Shown here one piece after another: positions 22,862 through 34,021 of a stretch of DNA of 64,000 bases. A model generated the notes under the pieces. The model saw nothing but the letters and a program-made list of their open reading frames with translations, was not told the DNA's origin and did no database searches. The stretch comes from Eutreptiella sp. 'Long Island Sound 2002' (Eukaryota > Euglenozoa > Euglenophyceae > Eutreptiales > Eutreptiaceae): the NCBI GenBank assembly GCA_964036045.1, contig OZ038378.1:43339228-43403227 (forward strand). Reading direction: 5' to 3'. The position numbers and the translations under genes are program-made. Position 1 is the stretch's first letter; the number at the start of each line of letters is the position of its first letter.

Positions 22862-23674
22862 TCATAACTTACTATGGAGTCGAGTAGTTCTCTCTTTCTT
22901 TCTCAAGAGGCTTAAGCAGTAAACCGCACCCATGGCGTAGTCCCTGGCGTCTGTTCGGGCAACGAAAGGGTTCACCAGGAAGGGGGCAAGAGGCTTGAGC
23001 AGCTCCCGCTTAAGATCTTCGAAGGTGGGGTTTCGTTCCGGGGTCCAATGCAGGGGGTGATTAGAGCCCTTTCGCGATTCTGACCTGGAGAGGGGGAGCA
23101 TGTAGTAAAGGGGGGCCGCCTGATCAGCATTGTGACGGATAAATTACTGGGAGTAAAAGGCGAAGCTGAGGAATGCCCTGAGCTCCGAGACCGTGCGGGG
23201 CTTGTCCCACTTCTTCAGGCGGGTAATCTTCTGAGGGATGGGTGGCTTGACGCCATAACCCACCACATGGCCAGCGAACTCCTCTTGCTCGACAAACATG
23301 TTGGCCTTGTCGGCTGAGACGATAAGCTTCTTCTCCCTGAGGCACTGCAGTACGAGCCGTAGATGCTTGACATGGTTCAGCACGGCATTTTCCGTAGGTT
23401 GCCCCACCTGAACGCACGATGATGTTGTCCATGAATGGCCTGGCAAAGTCGCAGTAGTCCTTCGGGGCGTCATTGAGGAGGCGTTGAAAGGCGGCGTTGC
23501 GATTTTGCACCCCCGTTGGCAATATGAGCCACTTGTAACTGCCAAATGGGATGGACATCATTGTGCAGTCCTGCGACTTCATCTGGTGGTAGGCATGCGT
23601 CAAATCCAGCAAACTGAACACGCAGTTCTGCACTTTGTCCTGAAAAATGTCGTTGATCCGGGAAATGCCATAGG
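22862..23674 (-). pseudogene. pol: 3' half of a broken gypsy RT/RNase H, minus strand
   Basis: Three minus-strand frames join through frameshifts. 23124-23678 gives the RT palm start (SRINDIFQDKVQ, LLDLTHAYHQM). 23144-23545 gives EEFAGHVVGYGVKPPIPQK and KPRTVSELRAF. 22862-23101 gives the RNase H start (ARTDARDYAMGAV). The polymerase box reads FMDN at 23424-23435 instead of FxDD, so a catalytic aspartate is lost. It belongs to the same broad group as elements A and B but is clearly another family. Its 5' half is at 24616-25250, separated by an insertion. Confidence 0.85.
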
Positions 23675-24615
23675 ACACCTATGATTTTGAATGAAATTTC
23701 GTCACATAACTCAGTATCTTGGCATTTTTGCAAACAGCATGGAAATCTCTACATGACTGTGCAGTCGATTTTTGAAAATTGGAATCTTTTGGAGAATCCA
23801 TTTCTGATCAGGCATCGCACTCACTAAGGAGTTCCCGTAATCGCAGATTCATTCGCGATTTAGTGGCAGCGACGCGAGGGTAAATAGTTAGTTTGGTCGA
23901 TTTAGGGCGTACCTATCACGGCATGCAGGAACTGGGCATATGAGGTTGCGTAACTAAGCATACTCGACATCCTGAGCAGATTTCCGGTCCCCTGTCCTGC
24001 CCTGCCGTAAAGTTATAGGCAATTTTCATCCTTTTCCCCCCCTTTTGACACTAAAAACGGCTACAAATGGCCTTTGTGCGCTCCATAGAACCCCGGCATC
24101 GGTACAAGGGCAATGCCCTATTGTTAGATGGCCTCTAAAGAGGCATTGCATCCAAATATAATGCTTGTAGCCCTCGTTGCCATCAAGTTATAACATGAAT
24201 GTGGTTATGTAGAGAAAGGACCTGTTCGGAAGGTGACAATGCCATTTACGAAGCATAGGGGGTAGTATGAACAAGCAAAACAATCAGAGGGCAGCGTTTG
24301 GTGATAGCACCATGATGGAACACTTATTGTACCATGTTCAAAGCGTCTTTGTCGGGTTTTGGGTATTTTGGGTACCCTTTGAGTAAAGTTGTATGCGGGT
24401 AGTTAGTGCCACATCTGGTAAAATCTTGTAAAGCGCCCCCCCCCCCCCCCCCGGGGCCAGTTTTTGGAAAAAACGGATAAACGAGCCTTATGAAAATGGT
24501 TTTATGAGGCGCCCCCCTATTTCGGGGGTGCTGAATCCAAACAACATGCTTTGGCAGTCCAAGAAGTTGCTCTTTGGGTACTTTTCGAGTAAAGTGACGT
24601 TTTGGCCCGTAGACA
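23675..24615. mobile_element. 941-bp insertion splitting the RT pseudogene
   Basis: The RT reading stops at one copy of catagg (24616-24621) and resumes at another (23669-23674). Removing the intervening 941 bp and one catagg restores an open RT frame (HSTY then GISRIND on the minus strand). This identifies a mobile insertion with a 6-bp duplication. It has no clear coding frame, no LTR, and a long C run at about 24438-24453. Its ends (acacctatg and cgtagaca) are only weakly inverted, so the class is unknown. Confidence 0.7.
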
Positions 24616-25250
24616 CATAGGTGGAGTGGATCTCAGTCATGGAGTTCAACCGCCTGTATTCCACCCCGAGTCACCAAGATCCTTTGGTCTTTTTGGGGAC
24701 AGTGAATGCCTGCGACGCCCATTCTGAATCTGAGTGGGCCATCCAGCCACGCTCCAGGAACTGGTCAATGATGGGCTTCAACGCCTCCAACCTATCGCCA
24801 GTGAGGGCAAAGTTCCTTCCGCGGAATCCTTGTGGTCCTTGACAAAATTGATAACTGCCTCACCCGAATGCACTGCGCTCCTTCTGGGGGAGATTTTTCG
24901 CAGGCGTAGCGCGAATCACGTCCCCGAACTCAGCCTTCACCATTTCCTCCACTTTCTGAAGCACCGGATCTGCCCTTGCTTCGGAAAGGGCTCGAGTAGC
25001 CACCTGGACCACCGAGGCAATACCTGGACGGGCAATGGACTGGTCATTCCCCTCCATTCAGTCACTCACAGACAGGATGGTCTGAGCAGGGTCTGTCAGC
25101 AAGCTTCGGTGGTGCCAATTGTTCGGTTCATGGAGGTCCAGTTGGCTCCTGGCCTTGCGACGCGGGCCCTGCTGAGATGAGGGGGGATTCTGAGAGGTTT
25201 CGACAGACCGGATCAGTCGTTGGGGCGGTGAAGTAGATCCCATGGGCAAC
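24616..25250 (-). pseudogene. pol: 5' half of the broken gypsy RT, minus strand
   Basis: Minus-strand frames 25058-25249 and 24860-25057, then further frames to 24616, give a protease-RT linker followed by RT finger blocks: LERGWMAHSDSEWASQAF, VPKKTKG, and a degraded YRRLN. Several stops and frameshifts interrupt it. It continues at 23674 after the 941-bp insertion. No protease motif or LTR was found upstream, so the element is a fragment. Confidence 0.78.
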
Positions 25251-25688
25251 TCAGAACCACTTGAATCTGGGGCCGAAAGAAAGTTTTATAGTGATTTCAA
25301 CACTGTGTGTTTCTTGTGCCTCTCCTGCTGCTTGCTGCTGGTGTAGTGTTCCTGCTGCCTGTTTTTGATGAGGAAAATGTTTTATTGTTGAAATACAACC
25401 AATCCAGGATAACCCAAGCCAGAGATAAGCAAGTAGAAGAAGATCAGGATCAAAGCATGAAGGGCTGCAGTCACAAAGAGTTAGATAAAGACAACTATCA
25501 ACAATAGACCACAGCAATTAGCATACACTGCAACTCAGGATGAAATATTTTACACGTTTGAGAAAAACCGATTGGAAAACTGCCCCATAGTGCCATCTTG
25601 AGATGTGCACTCTTTGTTTTTGGGTCCCATAGGTGCTGAGGTGGCATGGCTTGTGGCGCTGAGGTCACTGCCATGTCACATGGGATAA
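25251..25688. other. unannotated stretch
   Basis: No recognisable gene. Its plus-strand right part could be the 3' body of the SINE-like repeat that begins near 25790 on the minus strand. Confidence 0.4.
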
Positions 25689-25790
25689 TCCTACTTAGCT
25701 AGGCTGACTGGGTATTGAATCCAGGACCTCTCAAAAAGAGGTGCCCCGGCTCCCTAGGGTGCATACCACTAGGATAGCTAAGAATTCATG
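25689..25790 (-). repeat. tRNA-like SINE head (candidate)
   Basis: The minus strand reads an A-box-like TAGCTATCCTAGTGGTATGC (25780-25761), then about 38 bases, then a B-box-like GGATTCAATACC (25722-25711). Their order and spacing are those of an RNA polymerase III promoter. The sequence does not look like a functional tRNA, so a tRNA-derived short retroposon is the best explanation. The 3' end and target duplication were not found. Confidence 0.45.
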
Positions 25791-26169
25791 AGAAAACATA
25801 GAAATGTTCATAGGCTCTGCCTTCAGTATATCAGTGCCTCAGGAACCCAGGAAAAGATGTTCTCATGCCTATAGCTTGGGGATTAAGGGGTCCACACAAC
25901 ATCCTGACTTACACCTAGGATTTATGAGGTCCAAAAATCCCAAAACCAGCTACAGTCAGAAATACTACTTTTTTTGTCAAATTATACCATAAAGAGCATA
26001 TTTTCCGGAGTTAGCCCCCCCCCCCCACCCTCCAAATTGGAAATTTTCCAGCCCCTAGATCGACAATGCAGGCTTGATTGCATCTAAAATCGGCCGTATC
26101 CGAAAAATAAGACATTCACCACCCAGTTGCGAATAGCAGCTTTTGTATAGCTCAAACCATACATGTTTG
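25791..26169. other. unannotated stretch before the satellite
   Basis: AT-rich DNA with a C run near 26016-26025. Nothing is recognised. Confidence 0.4.
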
Positions 26170-28290
26170 TTTTTGGCAAGAAATACGGTTTTTTGGTGAT
26201 GGCGGCTCCAAACACTCGATAAGTTGCTCCATAACCCTGCAAAATACGTTTTTCTGAGTCCACTACACTCAAAATAGGGTATGGGGCCCTACAACTGACC
26301 ACTCATGCCCAAAAAATGCTGTTTTAGGCCAAAAAAATTGGCATTTTTGGGGGAAAAAAAGCGGTTTTTTGGTGATGGTGGCTCCGGAACACTTGATCAA
26401 TTGGTCCAAAACACTGCAAAACGCGCTTTCTTGAGTCCAGCACCCTCAAAATAGGGTATGGGGCCCTACCTGTGACCACTCAGGCCCCAAAAACACTGTT
26501 TTAGGCCAAAAAATGGCTTTTCTTGGCCATTTTTGGCCAAAAAATGCGTTTTTTTGGTGATGGCGGCCGGGGAACCCTTGATTGTCTGCTCTCAAACCTT
26601 GCTGAACACTTCCATTTGACTCAAGCACCCTGAAAATAGGGTATGGGGCCCTACAACTGACCACTCCGGCCCCAAAAAGGCTATTTTAGGCTACAAAATG
26701 GCATTTTTTGGCCATTTTTGGGCAAAAAATGCGGTTTTTCTTTGGTGATGGCGGCTCCGAAACACTCAATAACCTGCTATAGAAACCTTGCATTACACGT
26801 TCTTCTGAGTCTACCACACTCAAAATAGGGTATGGGGCCCTACAACTGACCACTCATGCCCCAAAAATGCTGTTTTAGGCCAAAAAATTGGCATTTTTTT
26901 GGGCAAAAAAAGCGGTTTTTTGGTGATGGTGGCTCCAGAACCCTTGATCATTTGCTCCAAAACACTGCAAAACGCGCTTTCCCGAGTCCAGCATCCTCAA
27001 AATAGGGTATGGGGCCCCATCTGTGACCACTCAGGCCCCAAAAACACTGTTTTAGGCCAAAAAATGGCTTTTTTTGGCCATTTTTGGCCAAAAAATGCTT
27101 TTTTTGGTGATGGCGACCCTGAAACCCTTGATTTTCTGCTCCAAAACCTTGCTGAACACTTCCATTTGAGCCCAGCACCCTGAAAATAGGGTTTGGGGCC
27201 CTACAACTGACCACTCATGCCCCAAAAACGCTGTTTTAGGCTACAAAATGGCATTTTTTGGCCATATTTGGGCAAAAAATGCGGTTTTTTTTGTGATGGC
27301 GGCTCCGAAACACTCAATAACTTGCTCCGAAACCTTGCAAAACACGTTTATGTGACTCCAGCACCCTCAAAATAGGATGGGGGGCCCTACAACCTCCCAC
27401 TCAGGCCCCATAAACACTGTTTTGGGCAAAAAAATGGCATTTTTGCCATTTTGGGGCAAAAAATGCGGTTTTTTGGTGATGGCGGCTCCAAAACAAACGA
27501 TAACTTGCTCCAACACCTTGCAAAACCCTTTCTTCTGAGTCCAGTACCCTCAAAATAGAGTGGGGGGGCCTACAACTGACCACTCAGGCCCCAAGAACAC
27601 TGTTTTAGGCCAAAAAATGTCTTTTTTTGGCCATTTTCGGGCAAAAAATGCGGTTGTTTGGTGATGGCGGCTCCAAAACACTCACTAACCTGCTCCAACA
27701 AACTGCGAAACATGTTCTTTTGAGTCCAGTACCCTCAGGAAGGGGTGATGGGCCCTGCAACTGACCACTCAGGCCCCAGAAACACTGTTTTAGGCCAAAA
27801 AAGTCTTTTTTTTGTCCATTTTGGGGCAAAAAAGGCGGTTTTTTTTGGTGATGGCGGCTCCGAAAAACTCGATAACCTGCTCCGAAACCTTGCAAAACAC
27901 GTTTTTTTTTGTGAGTCCAGCACCCTGAAAATAGGGTGGGGGTCCCTACAACTGCCCACTCAGGCCCCAAAAACACTGATTGAACCCAAAAAATGGCTTT
28001 TTTTGGCCATTTTTGGGCAAAAAATGGGGTTTTTTTGGTGATGACGGCTCCGAAACACTCGACAACTTGCACCAAAACCTGGCAAAACACGACATCTTGA
28101 GTCCAGCACCCTCAAAAAGGGGTGGGAGGCCCTACATCTGACAACTCAGGCCCCACAAACACTGTTTTAGGCCAAAAACTGTTATTTTTTGGCCTTTTTT
28201 TGGGCTAAAAATGCAGTTTTTTTCGTGCTGGCGGCTCGGAAACACTTCATTACTTGCTCCAATACCCTGCGAAACATCTTTTTTGAAGCG
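26170..28290. repeat. satellite array, 177-191 bp monomers, about 11.5 copies
   Basis: Each monomer holds ggtgatggcggctcc, a g-tccagcaccctcaaaatagggt block, a ggccctacaactgaccactc block and a palindromic ttaggccaaaaaatggc / ttttttggcc part. The caaaataggg marker falls at 26271, 26448, 26633, 26822, 26999, 27183, 27369 and 27552, then in diverged form near 27737, 27928 and 28114. The first six steps are 177, 185, 189, 177, 184 and 186 bp, a three-monomer period of about 550 bp. Shared variants support this (acttccatttga in monomers three apart). Short frames in it are by-products. Confidence 0.93.
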
Positions 28291-28369
28291 AGAACACAAA
28301 TCCAACCTGTACCATTTTTCATATGTTCACTGGGGCTGCATCTTGTCCTTCCAGGTCTGCACTGAAAAT

Positions 28370-28625
28370 AAACTGACGTCAGGCAACAGGCAACAGACAA
28401 CAGACAACAGACAATGGACGACGACGTTCAACAAACTGCAGGCAACAGAAAACCGACAACAGACAACAAACAAAAGACAATAGATGACGATGTTCAACTG
28501 ACGGCCGGCAACAGAGCGATAGACAACGGACAACAGACAACAACGGAGGACAGATAGCAGACAAGAGTTGACGACTTCCAACTGACGTCACGCAACAGAC
28601 AACAGTCAACAGACAACAGGGCCCT
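28370..28625. repeat. CAACAGA-type minisatellite
   Basis: Imperfect 7-bp units (caacaga) are grouped between longer spacers of the form gacgacgttcaac / gatgacgatgttcaact / gttgacgacttccaactgacg, near 28418, 28483 and 28567. This gives a second, looser period of about 65-85 bp. Confidence 0.75.
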
Positions 28626-29070
28626 GGACAACACTGGAAGGCCAACTTGCTGCCATGCAGCGGTCAGTCAGTGATGCGGTTACCATACATAATGAGGCAA
28701 AGTGAAGTGATATGGACGATATCAAGGAGGAGGCACAAGACACAGCCTCAAGCGGGAGGCATGGCAGATATGCAGGATTTTGATGTTCTCTGAACCAGAT
28801 TTTTTGGCCACTAGATGGTGCAATTCAATATTCTCCGCGCACAGGTGTTCTGTTATTTCCTGAGACACACTGCTTGTGCGTCGGTCAACGCACTAAATCT
28901 GTTAAGCCCTACTTCGAGAGGGGGCAGCTGTGAAGTAGGAACAGGCACAATCTCAGGAAGGGCCCTGAGTAAATACGCATGTGGCATCTGCAGACCTTTG
29001 TCGTATTGAAATATCAAATATCAAAATCAATGCCAAGTAATATCGAATTCCTACTGTACGAAATCAGGAC
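28626..29070. other. unannotated stretch
   Basis: No gene recognised between the minisatellite and the coiled-coil exon. Confidence 0.4.
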
Positions 29071-29565
29071 TCATTTCATAAATGTGTCAAAACCTATTGC
29101 CGATTGCCCATCCCCATTCCTCCCCATTCCATTGGGCGCCCCACTGTGCACCACTTCGGATTCCTTGCGAGCTGCTTCCAATTCCTTGCGAGCAGCCTCG
29201 GCAGCTGATGCAGCCGCTTCCTTATCAGCGGCATCCTTGTTCGCCTTCTCCAAATCCGAGGCGCGGGCCTTCGCCTTGCGCAACTCATCGCTGCGTGATT
29301 TGCGCTCCTTCTCCAACCCAATCTGCACCCGCCGAAGCTCTTTGGCCGTCTGCTCGGCCTTCCTCTGTGTGGTGCGGGCTGCCGTCACGTCTGTCTTGGC
29401 ACGGCTGCGCTCGGCCTTCACGGCAGCGTCTGTGCGGCGTCAGATCTCGCTCTACAGGAAGACCTCATCGAGCTTTGCCGGGGGCTCTGGCCTGGCCCGT
29501 AGTGCCCGCGGCTCCACCGGCACTTGAGGGGCACGACATGGTGGCTGAAGCTCGGCATCTACCAC
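29071..29565 (-). pseudogene. broken coiled-coil protein exon, minus strand
   Basis: A minus-strand frame of about 165 codons is rich in Ala, Glu, Lys and Arg and predicts a long coiled coil (KAERSRAKTDVTAARTTQ onward), ending at TGA 29071-29073. Upstream in the same frame are a TAG and a TGA. Their contexts (TTCCTG-TAG-AGC and GAGATC-TGA-CGC) fit former CAG and CGA. The 5' edge looks like a splice acceptor: a pyrimidine-rich tract and ttttccag just before 29565. It could be a terminal exon of a host gene or Gag debris; I cannot assign a function. Confidence 0.5.
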
Positions 29566-30257
29566 CTGGAAAATATAGGGGAGAGAGAAGGATGCAGAAG
29601 GATGCAGAAGGAGGTTGTGCAGGGGCTGGGCAAGAACAACTGCAGCATTTCACACTGACCAATGAGTTCATGTACCGACCCAATCAGAATTCCTACAGTT
29701 TTTCCCATGGGTTGAATGCACTAGGGTTCATACAACCTTTGGCAAAGCACTCATCACAAATACAGGGACGTGGAACTAAATATTTTCTGCACACAAGTGT
29801 ATGCATGCATGCAATGGACAATCACAAACATCTTGTCACGGAGCCATTTGGGGGCATATGTGTACACAATGCACAGCAACACCGAACCGTCTTGGATTCT
29901 CTACCGTCTCTGCGTCAACGGAGGCTCTGGTTACCACGACTCAGGAGCAAAGCAAAGGAGGCACATGCAAAAGAGCCAAGTGGCCTGAGCGAAAGCTTTC
30001 GAAAAACAAAAGACACGCAGAAAATGAGCAAGGGGTCAGCAATGTCAACAGAACACAATTTGTGTGACAGTACCTCCCGTGGTGCATCAGATGCTGTTGG
30101 CAATGCAATTGCTGGGTCTCCGAATTGCAACAATGCGCTACAGAGGACTGTGATGCCTTCTCTTTTCTCCGCCCAATACGATCCAAGAGACCCTTCCCAG
30201 GATGCCTTTAGTCTGCTCAAGTACATGCCTTGGAAAGGGAACTTGTGCAAATCGAAG
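29566..30257. other. unannotated stretch before the nested elements
   Basis: Frames exist on both strands but none resembles a protein family. The 433-codon plus-strand frame crossing it runs antisense to the coiled-coil exon and into the LTR at 30262, so it is not a gene. Confidence 0.45.
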
Positions 30258-30261
30258 GTAG
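30258..30261. repeat. left target-site duplication of the small LTR element (gtag)
   Basis: gtag precedes the LTR at 30262 and recurs right after the last LTR at 51805-51808. Confidence 0.85.
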
Positions 30262-30683
30262 TGAAGCGGTATGGGGTGCCTCACCCATACCCGCTGCCCA
30301 GCCTGTGGCGCTCTTCTCATCAGGAATTTTCCTGGGCTGATCCCCAGCCTTATGACATCCTGATTTCTGTGGAATTTTTGTAAAATACCCCACAAATCGT
30401 CATTTTTCGTCATTTTTGGGCTGGCGACAACGTTCGTCACCTGCGCGATGCAGCCCCAGATCGAAGTTTTATTTCTCGATTTCTGGAAATTCTAATCAAT
30501 TTTATTATTGATTTATCGTTTTTACAAATATAGGAATATAACGTGACCTTTTTCGCGGCGGTCCGCGAAGGTCAATTTTTGCGAAATCAGTCACGTTCAC
30601 GATTTTTTTAAAAAATTCTGAGGCGATCGCAGGAATCAGCCAGGCGCCCATGGTGAGGCCCAACAGTGGCCCTCTTCATATAT
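30262..30683 (+). repeat. small-element LTR 1, left piece (split by element B)
   Basis: This is the first 422 bp of the 910-bp LTR and matches 49187 onward. It continues at 47901 after element B. It differs from LTR 2 by about 5 percent in the first 140 bp by eye, whereas LTRs 2 and 3 are almost identical there. Confidence 0.9.
30680..30683. repeat. left target-site duplication of element B (atat)
   Basis: It repeats at 47897-47900. Removing element B and one copy restores the LTR length to 911 bp (against 910 in the other two LTRs), which supports a 4-bp duplication. Confidence 0.8.
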
Positions 30684-33656
30684 TGAAGCGGTACCCAGAA
30701 CCTATGGCCCATGACCCGGAGGCCTGTGAGCGGTCACACCCGTGCGGAAGCCGTTGACAGCGGCTGTCAGCAGGATATCCCTATTCTCTAATCCGCGGGA
30801 TCTGGAATCCGATCCCCAACCATTGAATCAATGTAGATTTACCATAATTTTATTGTCTTAGGCAATTTTTGGTCGGAAATCGGTGAAATACCCGATTTCT
30901 ACCGCGATTTCCAATTGTCGTGAAATCGCCGCAGTCGCGCCGCCTGTCGTCGCCCGTTCTGTGGACTGCATTAGATTATTCTCTAATACGATTTCTCTTC
31001 GAGTTAAGACTGAAACAGTCTTCGAGTGATTGGCAATTTTTTCCTTGATATAACGGATCACGTCCCAGATTTTTCCCAGAAAATCTAGGCGACCGAAGGC
31101 GCTTTGAACCCCCAAGTGAAAAAAAAAGGGATACGAGCGTTCAAGCGCCCAAGGGCGAAGTAACGTGCCTCAAAGGCACTGTGTATGAGGTTTTGCCCCC
31201 CATAGTCATAGGATGAGGCCAAAGGATCCCGACTCAATAGGCCCATAGGGTTATTTATTTTGAGTGTTCTCCAAGAAGTGCACTTTTCCACGTACTTGGC
31301 GTCCAAGTACGTGTAGAAGTATGTTGAGTTGGCATTTGCCCCACCTTTGCTTGCCTCTACATCCGGGGCATATCACTTGTCTTCCCCAGATAGTGCATAT
31401 ATGATCTGCATATACATATTGGCAATGTACTTCCCGTGCATGCTAAAATTCGGCTTTCCGAAAGGAGGTCGATTTTCGACCAAAGCACTTGCATGCGTGT
31501 TAAGAACCAAGGTTACATTAGAATATAGGCATACTTTGATTCTAGGCCACTAGGTTGGGTGTAGAAGGTGTGGGTAGGGTTGTATGCCATATTTGTCGTC
31601 ATATCGCGTGCCCATTTGGCGGGTGCACCATTCCAAGACTAACCTGCCAATGGACCCCATATCGCACGAGGCCCTTCATTGTACTCCCAACCAACACTCC
31701 CGAGCCTAACCCTCGTGAAGGGACGCTTGTGGGGCGCTCCCGAAGCGATGCGTTGCGAGCAAGGTGTGTTTTTTGCAATATTTCATTTTTGCATGTGCCC
31801 ACTTGGGAGGCAGCGCGCGCGACCTTCTAAAGCGCCCCAAGTCGAGCACATATGTGGAATCGAATGTCATTGGTGTCAGGTAAATGTGTTTGGAAGGATT
31901 GGTCGATTATTCAATCCAAGCCGAAGATATTATAATATATTTGTGCGCCTTTCAAGGCACTTTTGGGTGTTTTTTCGCCAATATTGCTGTTTTTTGCCCG
32001 TCATGATGTCAAGTGGCGACCGTGTATCTCAATGTTGCGCCCAATTGACATCATGACCCAAGTATGTTTTTGGGGGTACATACTTCGGTGCCCAACATAT
32101 CTTGGACCCGGCGAATAACTCCTCTTGGTCTTGGCACACCGTGGCCGCCACGTTGGCGATTTGGGACTATCCCAATCCATGGGCTCACTTGGCGACCCTG
32201 CCATTCCCAAAACCGGAGGGGTTGGGCGACGCCCAAAAGATATGTTGGACGCATATGAGTTGATACCAATCCTATGGCACACTCCGGTCCAAGTCGGGCA
32301 TGTGCCTCATTTGCCCCAACCATGAGTGTGCGCATTTTCGGCCATTTTGAGCAATTTTCCATACTTTCTGCCCGCCGTGCACCATGTTCAGCTCCCTCGT
32401 GCACGCCGGACCCATGGACCAATGGACCATATATGACATGGGTGATATAGACATTGGTCGCCATGGTTCGCATACCAAATGGGCGAGGCGGAGCAGCCTT
32501 CGTCAAGGTGCTAGGCCAAAGTGAGTGTGTACAATTTTGCCATTTTGGCATCTGTGGACCCAATTGGGATTGTCACCATGCCGAGTGGCATGGAGATCTC
32601 TGGGAGCCAAGAGCATGGCAGTCTTCGTTGGACTCCCGGTGGATCGCGTATGGAATGGCGGATTCAATCTCTAAGCCGGCGTGGAGATATACTATTGGGA
32701 GCACCCCCGAATTTTGGCTCATTTCAAGCAGCCAAAATAACCCCCTTTTTGGGACCCCAATTTCACCCCCCCGTGTGGTCAATTGGCGGCCCCATATCTC
32801 TATGCCCACATAAAGCCTGGACCTAATTTCAGGTTGTACACTCAGATATGAGTCGGTGGTCCTGCCTCCTATCCTGTGGGCCATTGGCCTTGCCCTGCCC
32901 GGGCGAGCCACGCGTGGGAATTATGCCAATTTTGGTGATTTTGGCATCATGACCCCACTTGACGAACCCGTGGTGCCCTGATGCTCGGATCTCAGAGGGA
33001 CCCAAGCTGGGTGGTGGTTTCAGGGAGTTCGTACTCAATAGGCCATGGGGTCAGTTGCCTCGTCCCTACCTCTGGCGGATCCTGATCAGGGGCCAATTTT
33101 GGAGATTTTTGAGCTAATATCAGTTTGGGCTGAAACAGCCCATTTTCAGCTACCAACTCCTAGGGGATAATGGCGAGGCCATATCTCTGGCTCAGAGTGG
33201 AGTTGGGAACTGTCCCTGAGGGAGCAGAGGAAGCCACTGTCGGTTGGCCTTGGAGCCGCTTGGTTCCGAGGAAATCGCCTGTGGCTGGGCGGGATACTCC
33301 CCCTATTGGCAGGGTTTCAGGGTCCGGACTGAGCAGGACATGGGTTGTGTTTGAGCCCCCGCCCCCATCAGCCACTGAGAGGGTTGGACCTGGGATTGGG
33401 ATATGAGTTGGGACTGAGTGTCTCTTGTCCTGTGTTGCCCTTGCCCCAGTCCAGTCTTAACCCCATGTGTACATATCCTGATGTGTTGCTGTACATACTT
33501 TTGTTCCGTTGTTTCAGAGTGGCAAGGATCCTGAAACGCTTTGTCACATGACACGAATGCAATGATGCCCCTGTGAGCGTAGTGCTTTTCCTGCCTGCTC
33601 ACTTGTGCGTGTCCACTGCAGCGTCCTGTGGCCAGGGCCCCCACGGGAACGCGTCA
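30684..33656 (+). repeat. 5' LTR of element B (2,973 bp)
   Basis: It starts TGAAGCGGTACC and ends aacgcgtCA. It holds the inverted repeat at 32001-32056 and the splice-acceptor-like tract ending gtttcag near 33517. It is complete, so it shows what element A lost at 8067. Confidence 0.93.
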
Positions 33657-34021
33657 AAAGCGTTTCACCGCCGCGGGGTTACCCATCCCTCGCGTGCCAC
33701 TCGGGGCCACCAACCCCGAGCAGCGCGGCGCAGCAGCTCTCAGCGCAGCGCAGCGGCTCGCAGCGCCGCCCAGCGACAGCGCCGAGTCCGTGAAGGAAGT
33801 GCAGGGACCGGAACTCCGTCATCAACGACTTCCCTCGGCCGACCAGCAAGGCCGCACTCCCAGCTACAGCAACCACTTCCACAACCACCGGCCGACCAGC
33901 ACCGGCCGCACTCCCAGTCCAGTGCTACGTCAACCGCTTCAACAACCACCACCAGGACCAGTCCGTTGAGCGGAACGAGAGCCCACCAAGGACCTCACGA
34001 CCAAGTACGCCCCCCGCTGCC
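33657..34021 (+). other. leader of element B
   Basis: The leader between the LTR and the gag start begins aaagcgtttcaccgccgcgg. I see no TGG-type primer-binding site complementary to a tRNA 3' end directly after the LTR, so the priming mechanism is unresolved. A run of cagcgc-like repeats lies at 33717-33780. Confidence 0.7.

Noticed and set aside
26084-28090. Minus-strand frames in the satellite beginning MVSCRAP
   Set aside because: The same short peptide appears once per monomer; it is a product of the repeat.
29082-30383. 433-codon plus-strand frame
   Set aside because: It runs antisense to the coiled-coil exon and continues into the small-element LTR at 30262, so it joins unrelated sequences.
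33657-33690. Primer-binding site directly after the element B 5' LTR
   Set aside because: No TGG start or match to a tRNA 3' end that I could support, so I did not annotate one.
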